Source of the DNA: Wyeomyia smithii
Lineage: Eukaryota; Arthropoda; Insecta; Diptera; Culicidae
Direction: 5' to 3'
Assembly: GCF_029784165.1 (NCBI RefSeq)
Contig: NC_073695.1
Span: 244,006,089-244,070,088 of the forward strand
DNA length: 64,000 bases
Below, piece by piece: positions 34,818 through 46,194 of the stretch; positions within the stretch are counted from its first letter, which is position 1, and the number at the start of each line of letters is the position of its first letter. The position numbers were made by a program, and so were the translations under genes. The notes under the pieces were generated by a model that was given only the letters and a program-made list of their open reading frames with translations, did not search any database and was not told where the DNA came from.

Positions 34818-36247
34818 TAGGGTGGTCGGTATTACCGACTTTTCGAAAAACCGGTATTTCGGTATTCATAAAAATAAAAACCGGTAAAACCGGTAAAAAA
34901 CCGGTATTTTTATTTTTTTTCGGATTTATACAAACCAGGGGCGACTCGTGTTCTGTTAACCTACTTGTTCAACTACAAAATTCCGAAAATGATAGTTTGG
35001 GGAAGTAAGGACAATCATGTCCGCGAAAAACGCAAGTCATTCTCACTGTACTATTTAAAATAAAACTAAAAAATTTACATGAATTTTGGTTTTAAATTTA
35101 TATTTTGCTCAGCGTCTCAGGTTGCATCTATGGACGTGTCGCTGCATAATTATGGTTCTGCATTCATGAGTACCTATGCTTCATTACGATCCAGAATGTA
35201 TGATTTGGACCACTGCGACCATTGTTTTGATCTCATGTGGTATACGATCCAGATACAACACTGGATAAATTCAACAGTGTTTGAAAAACTTCAATGAATG
35301 AATCCTGTGATATGATTACGAAGAACATAATTTCGAAACTCATAGGAACAAAAAAACATGCAGATTTTTATTTCAATTTTCTTTCACATTCGCCAAACTG
35401 AATAACTTCAAAATTCTTAGAGAAACAATATCTCTAAAAACAAATAAGTAAATGAATGATTAGACAAGAATCCGAAGGTAAATACTTCTCTATTCTGTTC
35501 GATGCTCTTTGAACAGTTCGTCCAAATTCAGTTGAACCCGAGAAAACATTTTTCTCAGCTAGAAATATTGCTAATTAAATCCGCTGCGGTATGTGCGACG
35601 AAGCTTCGACCATGCTGTAGCTATTTAAATGTAACTTTTCCAAGGGGCAGTAATTTTTAGGATGAAATTCTTTATTGATTGATTTTTCCATCCTGTAAAC
35701 ACTTTGTTTCAAGAGCAACTTGTCCATAACTAGGTTCAACCTGTGCAATGCACATGGAGATGCCAAACAAAAAATAAATTCCGAATCCAAATTTATATCT
35801 ATATATTATTTTTTTAGTGTTAGCTTGAAATAGCACAAAACGAATAATGACTAGCGTTTTCTCGCGACCATGATTGTGATCACTGCCTCAAACTAGGATT
35901 TTCAGAATTTGTAGTTGAACTAGTTGGTTAGAAACTCACTAGTTGCCCCTGTAAGTATGAGTGTGTAAAGAGATAAGCTGTTTTATTTAGAAAATAAATT
36001 TAAATTCAATGTTGCTTCTGTCTAAATGTATTTATTATATATACCGTTATGTGATTTGTAACGCCTACCTAAGTTGGTAGCATTCATTAGCCCCATAATG
36101 ATTTATGAATATTGTGATAAGTTTTTTTTTTTCAATGTTAAGAAAAATACCGAAAATACCAGTTTTTTCGCCTCTCCAATACCGGTATTTCGGTATTGAA
36201 AAAAATCTCAGTTTTACCGGTTTTTGTTTTACCGGTAAACCACCCTA
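34818..36247. mobile_element. hAT-type element, non-autonomous, perfect 8-bp target duplication
   Basis: GAAAACAC at 34810-34817 is repeated at 36248-36255. The element starts TAGGGTGGT and ends ACCACCCTA (9-bp terminal inverted repeat). An 8-bp duplication and a T/CAGGG start are characteristic of the hAT superfamily. Subterminal regions on both sides carry many copies of ACCGGTA(A/T) and CGGTATT (34830-34910; 36150-36235 inverted), likely transposase-binding sites by analogy with other hAT elements. The 1.43-kb interior has only short frames (35079-35297 +, 35575-35790 -) without a recognised dimerisation or BED motif. It is therefore probably a deletion derivative. Confidence 0.9.
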
Positions 36248-36255
36248 GAAAACAC

Positions 36256-36360
36256 TCATATTAGGTAGTATTTGGTCATTTTCGGCAGTTTTCCAGTCAC
36301 CGGAAGTCGCCATTTTACAACTCCAAATGTTGTCGGAGGTCGATTTGTGGAAATTTTGGA
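36256..36360 (+). repeat. ~120-bp repeat unit, right of the hAT insertion
   Basis: One unit (TTTGGTCATTTTCGGCAGTT, CACCGGAAGTCGCCATTTTA) continuing the array cut by the element. Confidence 0.75.
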
Positions 36361-36979
36361 AGTGAGAAACCGATAAACGGTGCCCAACTGCTGAGTGCAG
36401 ATTGGTGCCCATAACCGCCTTTGGGTTTGTTTATATTGGGCATTAGGTAAAGAACAGCTTTAGCTAAAGTCTAGGTAAACATTACAAGAATCAATCGAGT
36501 TAGCACGAGTTGTCTCGATGCCTACCTAAATTAATTACTACCGCGGCTGTCATTCTAATACTCGCAGGTAAAATCAAAGCAATGATCTTTGTTTTCGAAA
36601 AGAGTTGGATATGAGTTATATTTTAGAAGGGCGTATGCCTTTTGGCATAGGTTTGATTCGAAGCATTGTAGCCCAGAAACCGTTGGTTGTATAGGAAAAC
36701 TGTCTGAGAATGAGTTGTAGAGATTAAAAATTTGCATTCCGTGAAGATGAATAAAGTGAAAATGGAATACATCAAGCCCAAGTGCTGTAAACAAGCGCAA
36801 AAGAATTGTATGATTGGGCTAATCAGAAAAGTGTGAAAATTTATCAAAAATATCATTTAGTTGGGTATCATATGAAGAATATGAATATGGATTAACAGAA
36901 TGGTGCAATATTTTCAGAAAATCTAAAATAATAGCTGGCACACAAAAGTATCACTCTTTTGTTCCGATTCCTTTTCTTT
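36361..36979. other. No gene or recognised repeat
   Basis: Moderately A+T-rich; short minus-strand frames at 36555-36856 overlap each other and have no domain. Confidence 0.4.
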
Positions 36980-37990
36980 TTTTGTGTGTATGTGCAGATT
37001 TTTATTCTCACTCACTTTTCTCAGAGATGGCTGGACCGATTTTCATGAAGTTAATCGCAAATAAAGGTCTAGTTACCCCATAAGACAATTTCATTGTAAT
37101 CGGATTTTTAGTTTAAAGGTTATGTATCGAAATGTATAAATCACGAAACATCATTATCTCAGAAACTACACAACCGGTTTGAACAGGATGGGTTTCAAAT
37201 GAACGGGCTATCTAGGAAACCTGTTCTGAACGCTGTTTAATTTCACTCATGTTTCTCAGAGATGGCTGGATCGATTTTTATAAAATCAGTGTCAAATGGA
37301 AGGTCTAGTTGCCACATAAGGCTCTATTGATTTGTTTTATAATCGAGCTTTTACTTTGCCTGGTATGTTAAAAAATGTGAAATCTAGCTATGAAAAGAAA
37401 CATATTCCGAAGATTACTTAAATACACTCACTTTTCTCAGAGATGTCTGAACCGATTTTCACAAAATTAGTGTCAAATAAAAGGTCTAGCTGCCTCATGA
37501 CATCCCATTGAAATTTGTTGTAATCGGAGTGTAACTTTCTCTGTAATGTTTCAGAATATGAAAATCACGAAACATCACTATATTACAATATTACAATATT
37601 GGTATCAAATCAACTGGCTAGATAAGGGTTAACTGAAGAATTTCATAATGGTTTGGCATGTGGTTCAAAAGTTGTGAAAAGAAACATGTTCCGATGACTT
37701 TTCAATTCGTTCTGGTTGCCATTTAATTTTATTATAACCGGACTTTTATTTAAACCGTTATGTATTAAATTCTGAAAACAACGAAAATCTATTAACTCAA
37801 AGATTACAAGACTTATTCGAACATAACTACGGGCTGTCTCTCAAACGTAGAAATAACAAATTACATTACAATTTAATACGTGGTTCAAAAGTTATGGAAA
37901 GAAACGAAATTGATTGATCAAAATGTATTGTATTTTTTGAACATTCCTGGTACTGCTCTTGATTGAAGGGTTTGAAATCAGGAGTCATTT
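36980..37990 (+). repeat. Composite interspersed repeat, copy 2 (partial)
   Basis: Aligns by eye with 31258-32290: GTGTGTATGTGCAGATTTTT, TTTCTCAGAGATGGCTGGAC, GTCAAATGGAAGGTCTA, then CATATTCCGAAGATTACTT. Differences are substitutions and short deletions. It is followed at 38130-38330 by 120-bp repeat units, so block and tandem repeat keep the same order as in copy 1. Confidence 0.8.
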
Positions 37991-38129
37991 TTTCATTTCG
38001 ATATTTCTTTAGCACAAATATAACGTAAAATTTCACATTTTATCCTTCAATTATTACTTCAAATACAACATCAATATTCTAGGACCCAAAGAGTGAATAT
38101 ACCTTTATTGGATTGAATTTAGCAATTTA

Positions 38130-38330
38130 AACTTGTTTCCCAGAAACCATAAGTTGCAAAATCGGATTTCAAAATGAATTATGGAGTTGATTCCCAGCCT
38201 CTAAGCATTATTCCGGTTCCTGAAAAAAAACTCACATTGGGTAATGAAACTGGAAGGTACTATTCAAAAATTTGAAATGGTGTCTGAAGTTGATTTTTGG
38301 CCTATGGGTTTGGCCTATGGTACTGGTTCA
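38130..38330 (+). repeat. ~120-bp repeat units, diverged
   Basis: About two units (CCCAGAAACCATAAGTTGCA, TTTCAAAATGAATTATGGAG) at the end of composite copy 2. Confidence 0.6.
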
Positions 38331-39140
38331 CAAATTCTAAATCATATATTTAAATTTGGGTTTTTCTATATATGCCATTAGCCCCAAGCTTATAAAAACC
38401 CAGGGAATTGTTTTTTTTGGAATTTTTTTTCGAATTAAAGCCAAATCTCGACGTTTCATGCATTTCTAAGACATATGACAACAACAAAAATCCGCTATTG
38501 ATAATTCCATGTGCTTTTTTTCATCGATATTTTTCGTGAAATCTTGACCGCTTCGAGGCACGTGAAGACGAAACTTTTGAGCCCTACCACTAAACGATAT
38601 TCGAAAAATCGATTTTCATTGGCACTCTAATGCACAGTTGTTGTACTCCACCTTCTCCAGTGTCAATTGACCAATATTTTCAACTGTCGGTTTACAAGTT
38701 ATATCTTCGAGTAGAATAGTTTTCTCTTTCGGATCCCTGCTTTTTTCTGTACAGTTTCCCTCAATACTCTCCACAGTTTTTGATGTTTAAAAAAAAAACT
38801 TGATTTCTTTTAAAAAAAAGCGTATCAGTACGACGTGAAGCACTCGATTCATTGCTTTGATGACATTATCTATTGGAAACAACAGTTCGACTGCCATGTT
38901 TCTGTTTACTTCATTTACTCTAGAACATCAGTAAACCGTGGCTGAATATTATAAATATTATACCACCTTCCCCTTATCGATAATAATTCATTTCGAGAGC
39001 AAAACCAAACAAATCTGCACCTCAAACAATGCTCAATTTGCGTTCAGTAAATGCTCTTTCAGATAAAAAAGGGTAAAATTTTTGAAAACTTTAATAATGA
39101 CAGAAATTTCAAAGAAAATTTTAAAGGAGACGCATTGTGT
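38331..39140. other. A+T-rich spacer with a small shared repeat
   Basis: The block around CTCGACGTTTCATGCATTT (38448-38530) is related to CTCAACGTTTCATGCATTTT at 54490-54545, inside the nested hAT-type element. Otherwise nothing is recognised. Confidence 0.45.
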
Positions 39141-40985
39141 TTGATTCGAAACAGACGATAAACAAATTCCACCAATGACGTCAATCAAGTCCGCCTCCCC
39201 GCTAGCCGAAAAAAAGATACGGCACCTGTCCTCTATCTAGCCTAATATCACCCACCACTTCAATTAATTCAATCACACACGGGCAGCTAATCTACCCGAT
39301 TCAATCTCCACCGAAAATCGTTCGCTTAGCGAGCCACAAATTATCCGGCCGGTACGTGATGATGGTGAAGTGATTTGCCATTTCATAGCTCTTCCACCAC
39401 GTGTTTGTGGCTACGCCTGCTGCGGAAATCTGTGCGCCGCCGCAGCACACTTAACGCCAGCCAGCATCAATTGATTCCATCTCTCATCCGGCCGCACTCC
39501 GTTCGCTTCCACACAGCATCCAGCGCCCTTCCTCCCCTCCATCTGTTCTGTGCCATTCCCAATTGACTCTCCGCCATGAGTACGATTCATATATCCTTAA
39601 TTATAGCAACAGCACCAGCAGCAACAGCAGCAGAAACAACAAGCTGGGTCGAGTGGATCCGTGGGAAAATGAGCCATCTGTAACACTCTCTGCCGGCTAC
39701 TGCGCCGCTGTTATTTCGGTGCATATTCGCAAAAAAAGCAATTTAAAAAACGGTCAAGAAAACAACAGCTAAAAAGACATATTCATAACATTTCTTCCAT
39801 TGCTGCGTGCGGATCCGTGCCAACGCCGAAGTCGGTAGATCTCAGTTGGCGGCGGCGGTGGCGGCGATGGCGGTGTCGCCGTCATCTCCGGGCAGCAGTG
39901 GGACGGCACAAACGGTGGCACGTAAAAACAAAAAACAAAGCAACCCAACAATCGGGGTGCAAAGAGTTCGAAAATTGCTACCAGGTGCACGGGCTACTGA
40001 GACGCGTTGTTTTTTCCTGTACGAACTGGATGTGATGCGAATATCCATGCCGTGGTTAGCCGCCGAAAGGCCGAAAAAAAACATAACAACAACCTAGCTC
40101 TGTGTGTGTGTTTGCATGCCGAGTTGAACATCAAGCAACCGCCTTATGCATGGCCTACCGGTGGACGCAGCCGGAATATGGAAGAAATCGACCGAAAAAA
40201 ATCTCTTTTACAAGCGTGAGAACCTTGCTTACTTCACAGTTCTCACAAAATAAATAATAATAGTGATAAAATAAAGAGGTTGCGATACACCTGCTTTATT
40301 AAATAAGAATATATTCTTTCTCACAGGAGCAGTTCCTCGGCACAGGCCTCCGGAACGCGGTGGGCCGATGACGCGTACAGGTTAGAGGAGGACCGCGTGA
40401 TTGTAAGTGGCTAAGCCATAAAATGATATACGCATTGCCAGCCACTTGACTGCGGGCTGTTTTGTTGTCCCCTGCAACATGCGCCCACAGTTTGTCCGGG
40501 TCCGACTCGGGGTCGAACCGGTCACGGCGGTAGTGGTAGGATCGTGTGATCGCACAGTGAACTCATTTTTGGGGGCTTTTTTCGGTTTGTGCCGTACACG
40601 CGGATGACGCGAGCTGAGCTGTGGCAAACGAATTGACGACAATGACGAACGCACGACCATGAAAAAAAAAACAACCCGCTCCCGCACAAGAGTGCGGGAA
40701 ATCACAGCAGGCCATGCGCACAGTGTACGCGCCAACCTGCAGAGGTTCGTACGGGCGGGAGAAATGAATTGAGCGAACTAGCGGAAATGGAAGAAATTAA
40801 GTACCTATCTATCGGCAGCAGCGTGGCGCTTGCTGCGATCAGGGCGCTAATTGATGATGGCATCATCATGCTTGGCGGGCCCGTTCCCGCGAGAATCGAA
40901 GTTTGGGCTCCAGCGAAGGTTCGAAATTACGTAATTACCGCAGTGATTTACGATGAGGCGGGGATGGGTTTTTGGTTTTTTTGAG
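39141..40985. other. G+C-richer single-copy-like region, possible regulatory or 5' untranslated DNA
   Basis: Higher G+C than the surroundings, no transposon motifs. It carries TGACGTCA (CRE palindrome, 39176-39183), a CACGTG E box at 39399, CAG/CAA-rich stretches (39605-39640) and GGCGGCGGTGGCGGCGATGG (39848-39870). Several short frames occur on both strands (for example 39807-40097 +, 40382-40735 -, 40769-40984 +), none with a domain or convincing splice context. A host promoter or first-exon region is possible but not shown. Confidence 0.35.
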
Positions 40986-41059
40986 CAGTTTTAATTATGC
41001 ATTTCCTGAATTGTTTTTAAAGCTGTTCATAGATAGGTGTTTCTGTTGAAACATGCAGT

Positions 41060-42115
41060 CAAGATAATAGTAGATACTCTGTACCCTTTATCTATTGACT
41101 CTTTAATATACATTTTTCTATCTACTATCTACTCTGTATTGTTTTACTCTCTAATTCTACTATCTGCTTTCTACTTTCTATTCTCTACTCGCTACTCTCT
41201 ACTTTATTTTTTCTTTACTCTTTACTATTGAGTCTCCACTCTTTAGTCTCTACTCTCTACTTTTTACTCTCTTCTCTCTTTACTCTTTACTCTTTACTCT
41301 TTACTTTTTACTCTTTACTCTTTACTCTTTACTCTTTACTCTTTACTCTTTACTCTTTACTCTTTACTCTTTACTCTTTACTCTTGACTCTTTACTCTTT
41401 ACTCTTTACTCTTTACTCTTTACTCTTTACTCTTTACTCTTTACTCTTTACTCTTTACTCTTTACTCTTTACTCTTTACTCTTTACTCTTTACTCTTTAC
41501 TCTTTACTCTTTACTCTTTACTCTTTACTCTTTACTCTTTACTCTTTACTCTTTACTCTTTACTCTTTACTCTTTACTCTTTACTCCTTACTCTTTACTC
41601 TTTACTCTTTACTCTTTACTCTGTACTCTTTACTCTTTACTCTTTACTCTTTACTCTTTACTCTTTACTCTTTACTCTTCACTCTTTACTCTTTACTCTT
41701 TACTCTTTACTCTTTACTCTTTACTCTTTACTCTTTACTCTTTTCTCTTTACTCTTTACTCTTTACTCTTTACCCTTTACTCTTTACTCTTTACTCTTTA
41801 CTCTTTACTCTTTACTCTTTACTCTTTACTCTTTACTACTCTCTACTACTCTCTACTCTCTACTACTCTCTACTTTCTACTACTCTCTACTCTCTACTCT
41901 CTACTCTCTATACTCTCCACTCTCTACTCTCTACTACTCTCTACTCTCGACTGCTCTCTATTTTTCTCTACACTCTACTGCTCTTAACTCTCTACTCTCT
42001 ACTGTACACCTTTCTCTACTGTCTGCTACTCTTTACTGTCTACTACTCTTTCCTCTCTGCTACTCTCTACTCTGCTACTATTCTCTACTCTCTACTCTAC
42101 ACGCAAAAGTAGAGA
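41060..42115 (+). repeat. (TTTACTC)n heptanucleotide array with degenerate edges
   Basis: The pure core from about 41275 to 41835 consists of about 80 units. Edges grade into CTCTACT and CTACTCT variants from 41080 and up to 42100. One frame stays open for 294 codons with a 7-residue repeat (SLLFTLY), purely because 7-bp units give a 21-bp frame cycle without a stop. The strand contains almost no G. Confidence 0.95.
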
Positions 42116-42229
42116 AGTAAAAACTGCGCGGAAAGTATAAAAACCTTTGAAAACTTGTAACTAAAAAATATTTAGCTCAACTAAAATGCTGTCTATAGTC
42201 GCTTTTTATGCGTTTTTTTAAGTGGATTT

Positions 42230-42480
42230 CAAATTTTACGCGTTTTTATACGCGGGGGATACATAGCGTTTAAAAATCCCATTGGATTTCGAAATCCGCA
42301 TAAATTTCGAACGAAACCTGCCTGGGAACCGACTCCAGACGTCATTTGGAAATACAATAACACAAATTTCCGGTTCCTGAGGAACAGTCCCAATTGGCCA
42401 AATACCATTTTTGGATTCGGGATGAAGCCCTGAGGCTGAAACTCGACCCCAGACACCATTATTAGTATGAATATTCGCTT
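42230..42480 (-). repeat. ~120-bp repeat units, reverse orientation, diverged
   Basis: Minus strand shows the GGAAATTTGTG / CCATTTGGAAATACAATA-type block and a GGAACCGGAAATTTG block related to the family at 20040-20700. About two worn units. Confidence 0.55.
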
Positions 42481-43374
42481 GGCCAAAGTTGTGTTATACC
42501 TAGAATACATTACACACAATATTGATGTAGCTCCGCAGCATACAAATTTTGCGTGTACTCTGCTCTACTATACTTCACTCTACTACCCTATACTAATTTT
42601 CAGAAACCAACAAAGTGTCGTGTCAACAAAACAAACAACACCTCAATCGGTCGTCTTTTCGGAAAAGTACCGACCTTACAACAAATAGAGCGAAGAAAAA
42701 ACGCATCAGACAATTGAACGTGGAATTGAATGAAACCTCCTGCGTTCCGTTACAATACAGACGGCATCCCGTAGTGAGATGTCAGCTATTTATTACCCAG
42801 AACAACTATTGAGAGAAAAAGCTGTTCCTTCAATATTCCACACTTTGTTAAGCAATATCAATTGGCAAACAAAACGAAAAAAAAAATTCTTCGGTTTTTG
42901 CGCTGCTCATCAAAGCGGTAACGCTCCACGGTCTCTGTGGCTAGTCAAGCAAACCCGAATCGGTTTCTTTTTACTGCAAGACCGGAAATCTTTTTTCCTT
43001 AGCGGTGTCAAATGTGCGATCCTTTTGACGACGACGACGAGGATGAGAACGACAGCAGAGCACTGAGGATGGTTCAATCCTGTTACGAAACAAATCAATT
43101 GTTCGGAGTAAATTTTTACCAAACAAACAAACGCCGACCAGATTGAAGCACAAAAGGGCACAGCGACAGCTGGCCGAAACAGAGTTAAGCGCTTGTGCCA
43201 AACTCGAAGCTCTATGAGCGGTGTTGGTTCGGAGAATTAAACTTTTTTGATCTGTAAAAATGTCTCAGGCCAAAATTATTTCCGAACGCCAAAGGGTGTA
43301 AGAGACAAAAAGGCTTAATTTGATTTTTGCTTGGTTTTCAGCTTGTTTAAGTATTATTAGGAAACCTTAAAAAA
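42481..43374. other. No gene supported
   Basis: Mixed composition, short overlapping frames, no domain, no clear repeat; a few CTCTACTATAC words resemble the preceding array. Confidence 0.4.
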
Positions 43375-43458
43375 TCTGGAGAATCTAGAAAATCTAGGGG
43401 ATCTAAAAAATTTAGTTTATTTGGAAAATTTAGCCAATCTAGATAATCTAGGGAATCT
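43375..43458 (+). repeat. Short degenerate ATCTAGAAA-type repeat
   Basis: Units of about 9-10 bp (AATCTAGAAA, AATCTAGGGG and similar). The same motif family recurs at 51140-51370. Confidence 0.65.
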
Positions 43459-43459
43459 A

Positions 43460-44261
43460 CAGGGTGTCACCGTGAAAGTGACACACTTTATTTATGCCAT
43501 AGAATTGAAACAGATGAAAATTTATTTTCTAGTTCTCTTTCACTATCATGATAGAGTAGTAAAGTTACAGTTGAATCAGTTTAACTCAAATCTTTCGATT
43601 TTGCTTCAGAATATGGTTCGCAAACACTTGTCAAAACTATCACAAGCCACTCGCACGACTTCAGTCGGCATTTCATCCCAAATTTTCAGCAGACGGTTCT
43701 TAAAAGTGTCCAAAGTCAGAAGGTAAAGTCCAACGGATCCAAATCAGTGAATTCTCGCTGCACCACTTCAGAACAACCAATGTCTTATGCACTGGTACTA
43801 AATCCTGTTTGAAGCAGAAACTTTATTTCCCAAAAAATTCCTTGGCACAAGGCAGCAAATGGTCTTTAATGATGTGTTGTAGATAATACTCTTTATTATT
43901 TTTTTCACACCCTTGTCGATAAACAGCAGTGGCAACTTTTCTCTGTTGTATGTTACTCCCCAATCCATCATGAAGACATGCTCCATACACATACTGCTAA
44001 TACTGCTTGTTCAAACCCACTTTAAACGTAAACAATATTTTATCTGAAAAAAAAACATGCTGTGAGCAGTGTGCCTATTCCTAAATCTTTTGATTCTTGA
44101 ATGTTCCGTATCCAAGGATATTTTATTATTTTATTCATAGAGTTAAGGCTCATGTTCATTTTACACTGCAGTCCGCACACTCAATTTTTTAACCGATTTC
44201 TGCTTGGGTCATCCCTTCCGATTGGAAAAGAGGCACACAAATGTATCACTTTCACGGTGAC
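43460..44261 (-). pseudogene. Tc1/mariner-superfamily transposon relic with transposase fragments
   Basis: The left terminus is CAGGGTGTCACCGTGAAAGT, preceded by TA (43458-43459). Its inverse, ATCACTTTCACGGTGAC, ends at 44261, where the RTE 3' end abuts, so the final ACCCTG is missing. Minus-strand translation gives transposase pieces: WGVTYNREKLPLLFIDKGVK (about 43900-43965) like the VWGGV...PLxFIDxGVKIN segment, then LVPRNFLGNK. Near 43620-43720, FKNRLLKIWDEMPTEVVRVA followed by CDSFDKCLRTIF matches the family's C-terminal W-x-x-IPxEVLR...FxxRL pattern. Frames are broken and the catalytic triad cannot be traced. Confidence 0.75.
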
Positions 44262-45424
44262 TTACTTACTTTACTTTTAAGGCGACAGACCGATTATCGA
44301 TCCAGTGCCGAATCCAGAATGCGTCGCCATGTCCCTCGGTCTTGGGCTGCAATCCTCCAATCGCTCCTAACACCTATTTCGCGTGCATCCTCGTCGACAG
44401 CACAAATCCAACGAGTGCGGGGTCTACCCCGAAGTCGACGACCTCTATCGGGATTCCTGCTAAATATAGCCTTCGCTTGACGCTCATCCGGCATTCTCGC
44501 TACATGCCCAGCCCACTGAAGCCTGCCGTGTTTTATCCGCTTGACTATTTCCGCCGATTTGTATGCCTGGTACACTTCATGGTTCATGCGTCTGCACCAA
44601 ACACCATTTTCTAGTTTGCCGCCAAGGATTGAACGCAAAATCCTACGCTCAAAAACACCAAGAGCTCCTCGATCAGCCTCTTTCAGCGTCAGTGATTTAT
44701 GGCCGTAGAGAGCCACTGGAAGAATCAGTGTTTTACGTAATCCGTAAAAGGCCCTGTTTGCGGCTGCTATCCGCCTCTTTATCTCACGGCTAACCTCGTT
44801 GTCACATGTCACTAATGTTCCCAGGTAAATAAATTAGTCGACTACTTCAAAAGTTTCCCCATCTAACACCACCTCAGCACCAACATCCGTCGGACTACCA
44901 CGCACTCTGCCAGCCACCATGTATTTCGTTTTAGCAGAGTTTATGACAAGCCCTAATCTCACATCTTCCCTCCTGAGAGGTCCGAAGGCCTCTTCCACAG
45001 CTCTACGGTTGATACCAATGATGTCGATATCGTCCGCAAAACCGAGAAGCATGTGCGACTTCGTAATGATGGTGCCGCTTCTCTGCACACCAGCCCTCCG
45101 TATAGCACCTTCCAATGCAATGTTGAACAATAAGTTCGACAGCCCGTCACCCTGCTTCAAACCATCTAACGTCACGAACGAGTCCGATATCTCACCGGCT
45201 ATCTTGACGCATGATGTAGAGCCTTCAAGGGTGGCACGTATCAGCCTAATCAGATTTGTTGGGAAGCCATGTTCGATCATAATCTGCCATAACTCATTTC
45301 CCTTAACTGAATCGTACGCTGCCCTGAAGTCTATGAACAGATGGTGCGTCTGCAAGTTGAATTCTCGAAATTTATCGAGGACTAGTTGAACGATCCCAGC
45401 GATGCTCGGGATCAAAAGTTTCAA
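44262..45424 (-). pseudogene. RTE-type element, 3' part (RT and C-terminus)
   Basis: The minus strand begins LVLDKFREFNLQTHHLFIDF (45365-45424). It continues through GLKQGDGLSNLLFNIALE and GFADDIDIIG to ETFEVVD, where TAA at 44834 breaks the frame. It resumes with CDNEVSREIKRRIAAANRAF, WAGHVARMPDERQAKAIF and RTRWICAVDEDAREIGVRSD. The 3' end is AGTAAAGTAAGTAA, the same simple tail as 30237-30257. The 5' limit falls exactly where the piece at 48940-50645 stops relative to the intact copy. These are therefore two halves of one element separated by later insertion or rearrangement. Confidence 0.85.
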
Positions 45425-46190
45425 AATTAGGAATCATTTTCATAATTCATTGCATTATTAGCACAACTATCTTATACGTATATCATCACTTTAAGTACTT
45501 TAACATTCTGAGAACGCACAGAACGTAAATACCCATATTGGATTGCATTTTGTGATTTGGGGATGTTTTACAGAAACTGGAAGTCGCCATTTCGGATTTC
45601 AAAATGACGTATGGAGTTCGGAAGTTTCGGAAGTATTGAAATTGTTGGCCAAATACCACTTTAGATTATTTTCCTGAAACCAGAAGCCGTTATTTTAGAA
45701 AATGTTATGTGGGGTCATCCCAGTTCCGAATATACTACACTCGGGTGATAACTGGATATTCGTCAATCGTTCACAGTAAAACCTTTTTTTATGAAACTTT
45801 TAGAAGAAATAAATCAAAGTAAGAAAATTTAGCGTAACCATTCATGCTTAGTTCTCCTATATAATCACATCTAAAGAGATAACATGTGAATTTTTATAAC
45901 GAAAATGTTTGTTGGTGTCCAAAGAACACGTCTGAGAAGAAGTTAACGTTTTAATCCACATAACTACGTAGAAATTAAAAAAAAGATCAAACCAATGAAA
46001 TGCGGCCTTTCCTCCAGCCAAATGTCCCAAGATCTAGTTTTGGTAAAAGTAAAAAAATATCGAATCCCGAAATGTGTTACTATTCACAAAACTACGAAAA
46101 CATCAGATATGTAATTTTTTTTCTGCTCGACTCGCACCAAATTAAAACATAAATTCTTCTGCAAGAAAATATTTGCAGATGTTGAAGGAA
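45425..46190. other. Start of the segment splitting the RTE copy; ~120-bp repeat units, A+T-rich
   Basis: 45530-45720 contains ~120-bp repeat blocks on the + strand (CCCATATTGGATTGCATTTT, CAGAAACTGGAAGTCGCCAT). The rest shows nothing recognised. Confidence 0.5.
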
Positions 46191-46194
46191 CAAC

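Noticed and set aside
39807..40219. Alanine- and lysine-rich frames as a short neuropeptide or transcription-factor exon
   Set aside because: Overlapping frames on both strands, no family match, no signal peptide or splice sites.
40440..40560. GGTTCGACCCCGAG on the minus strand resembling a Pol III B box or tRNA T-arm
   Set aside because: No matching A box, acceptor stem or anticodon arm upstream.
41228..42112. 294-codon frame of LLFTLYS repeats, resembling a membrane protein
   Set aside because: Pure product of the TTTACTC array; no start context, no flanking coding sequence.
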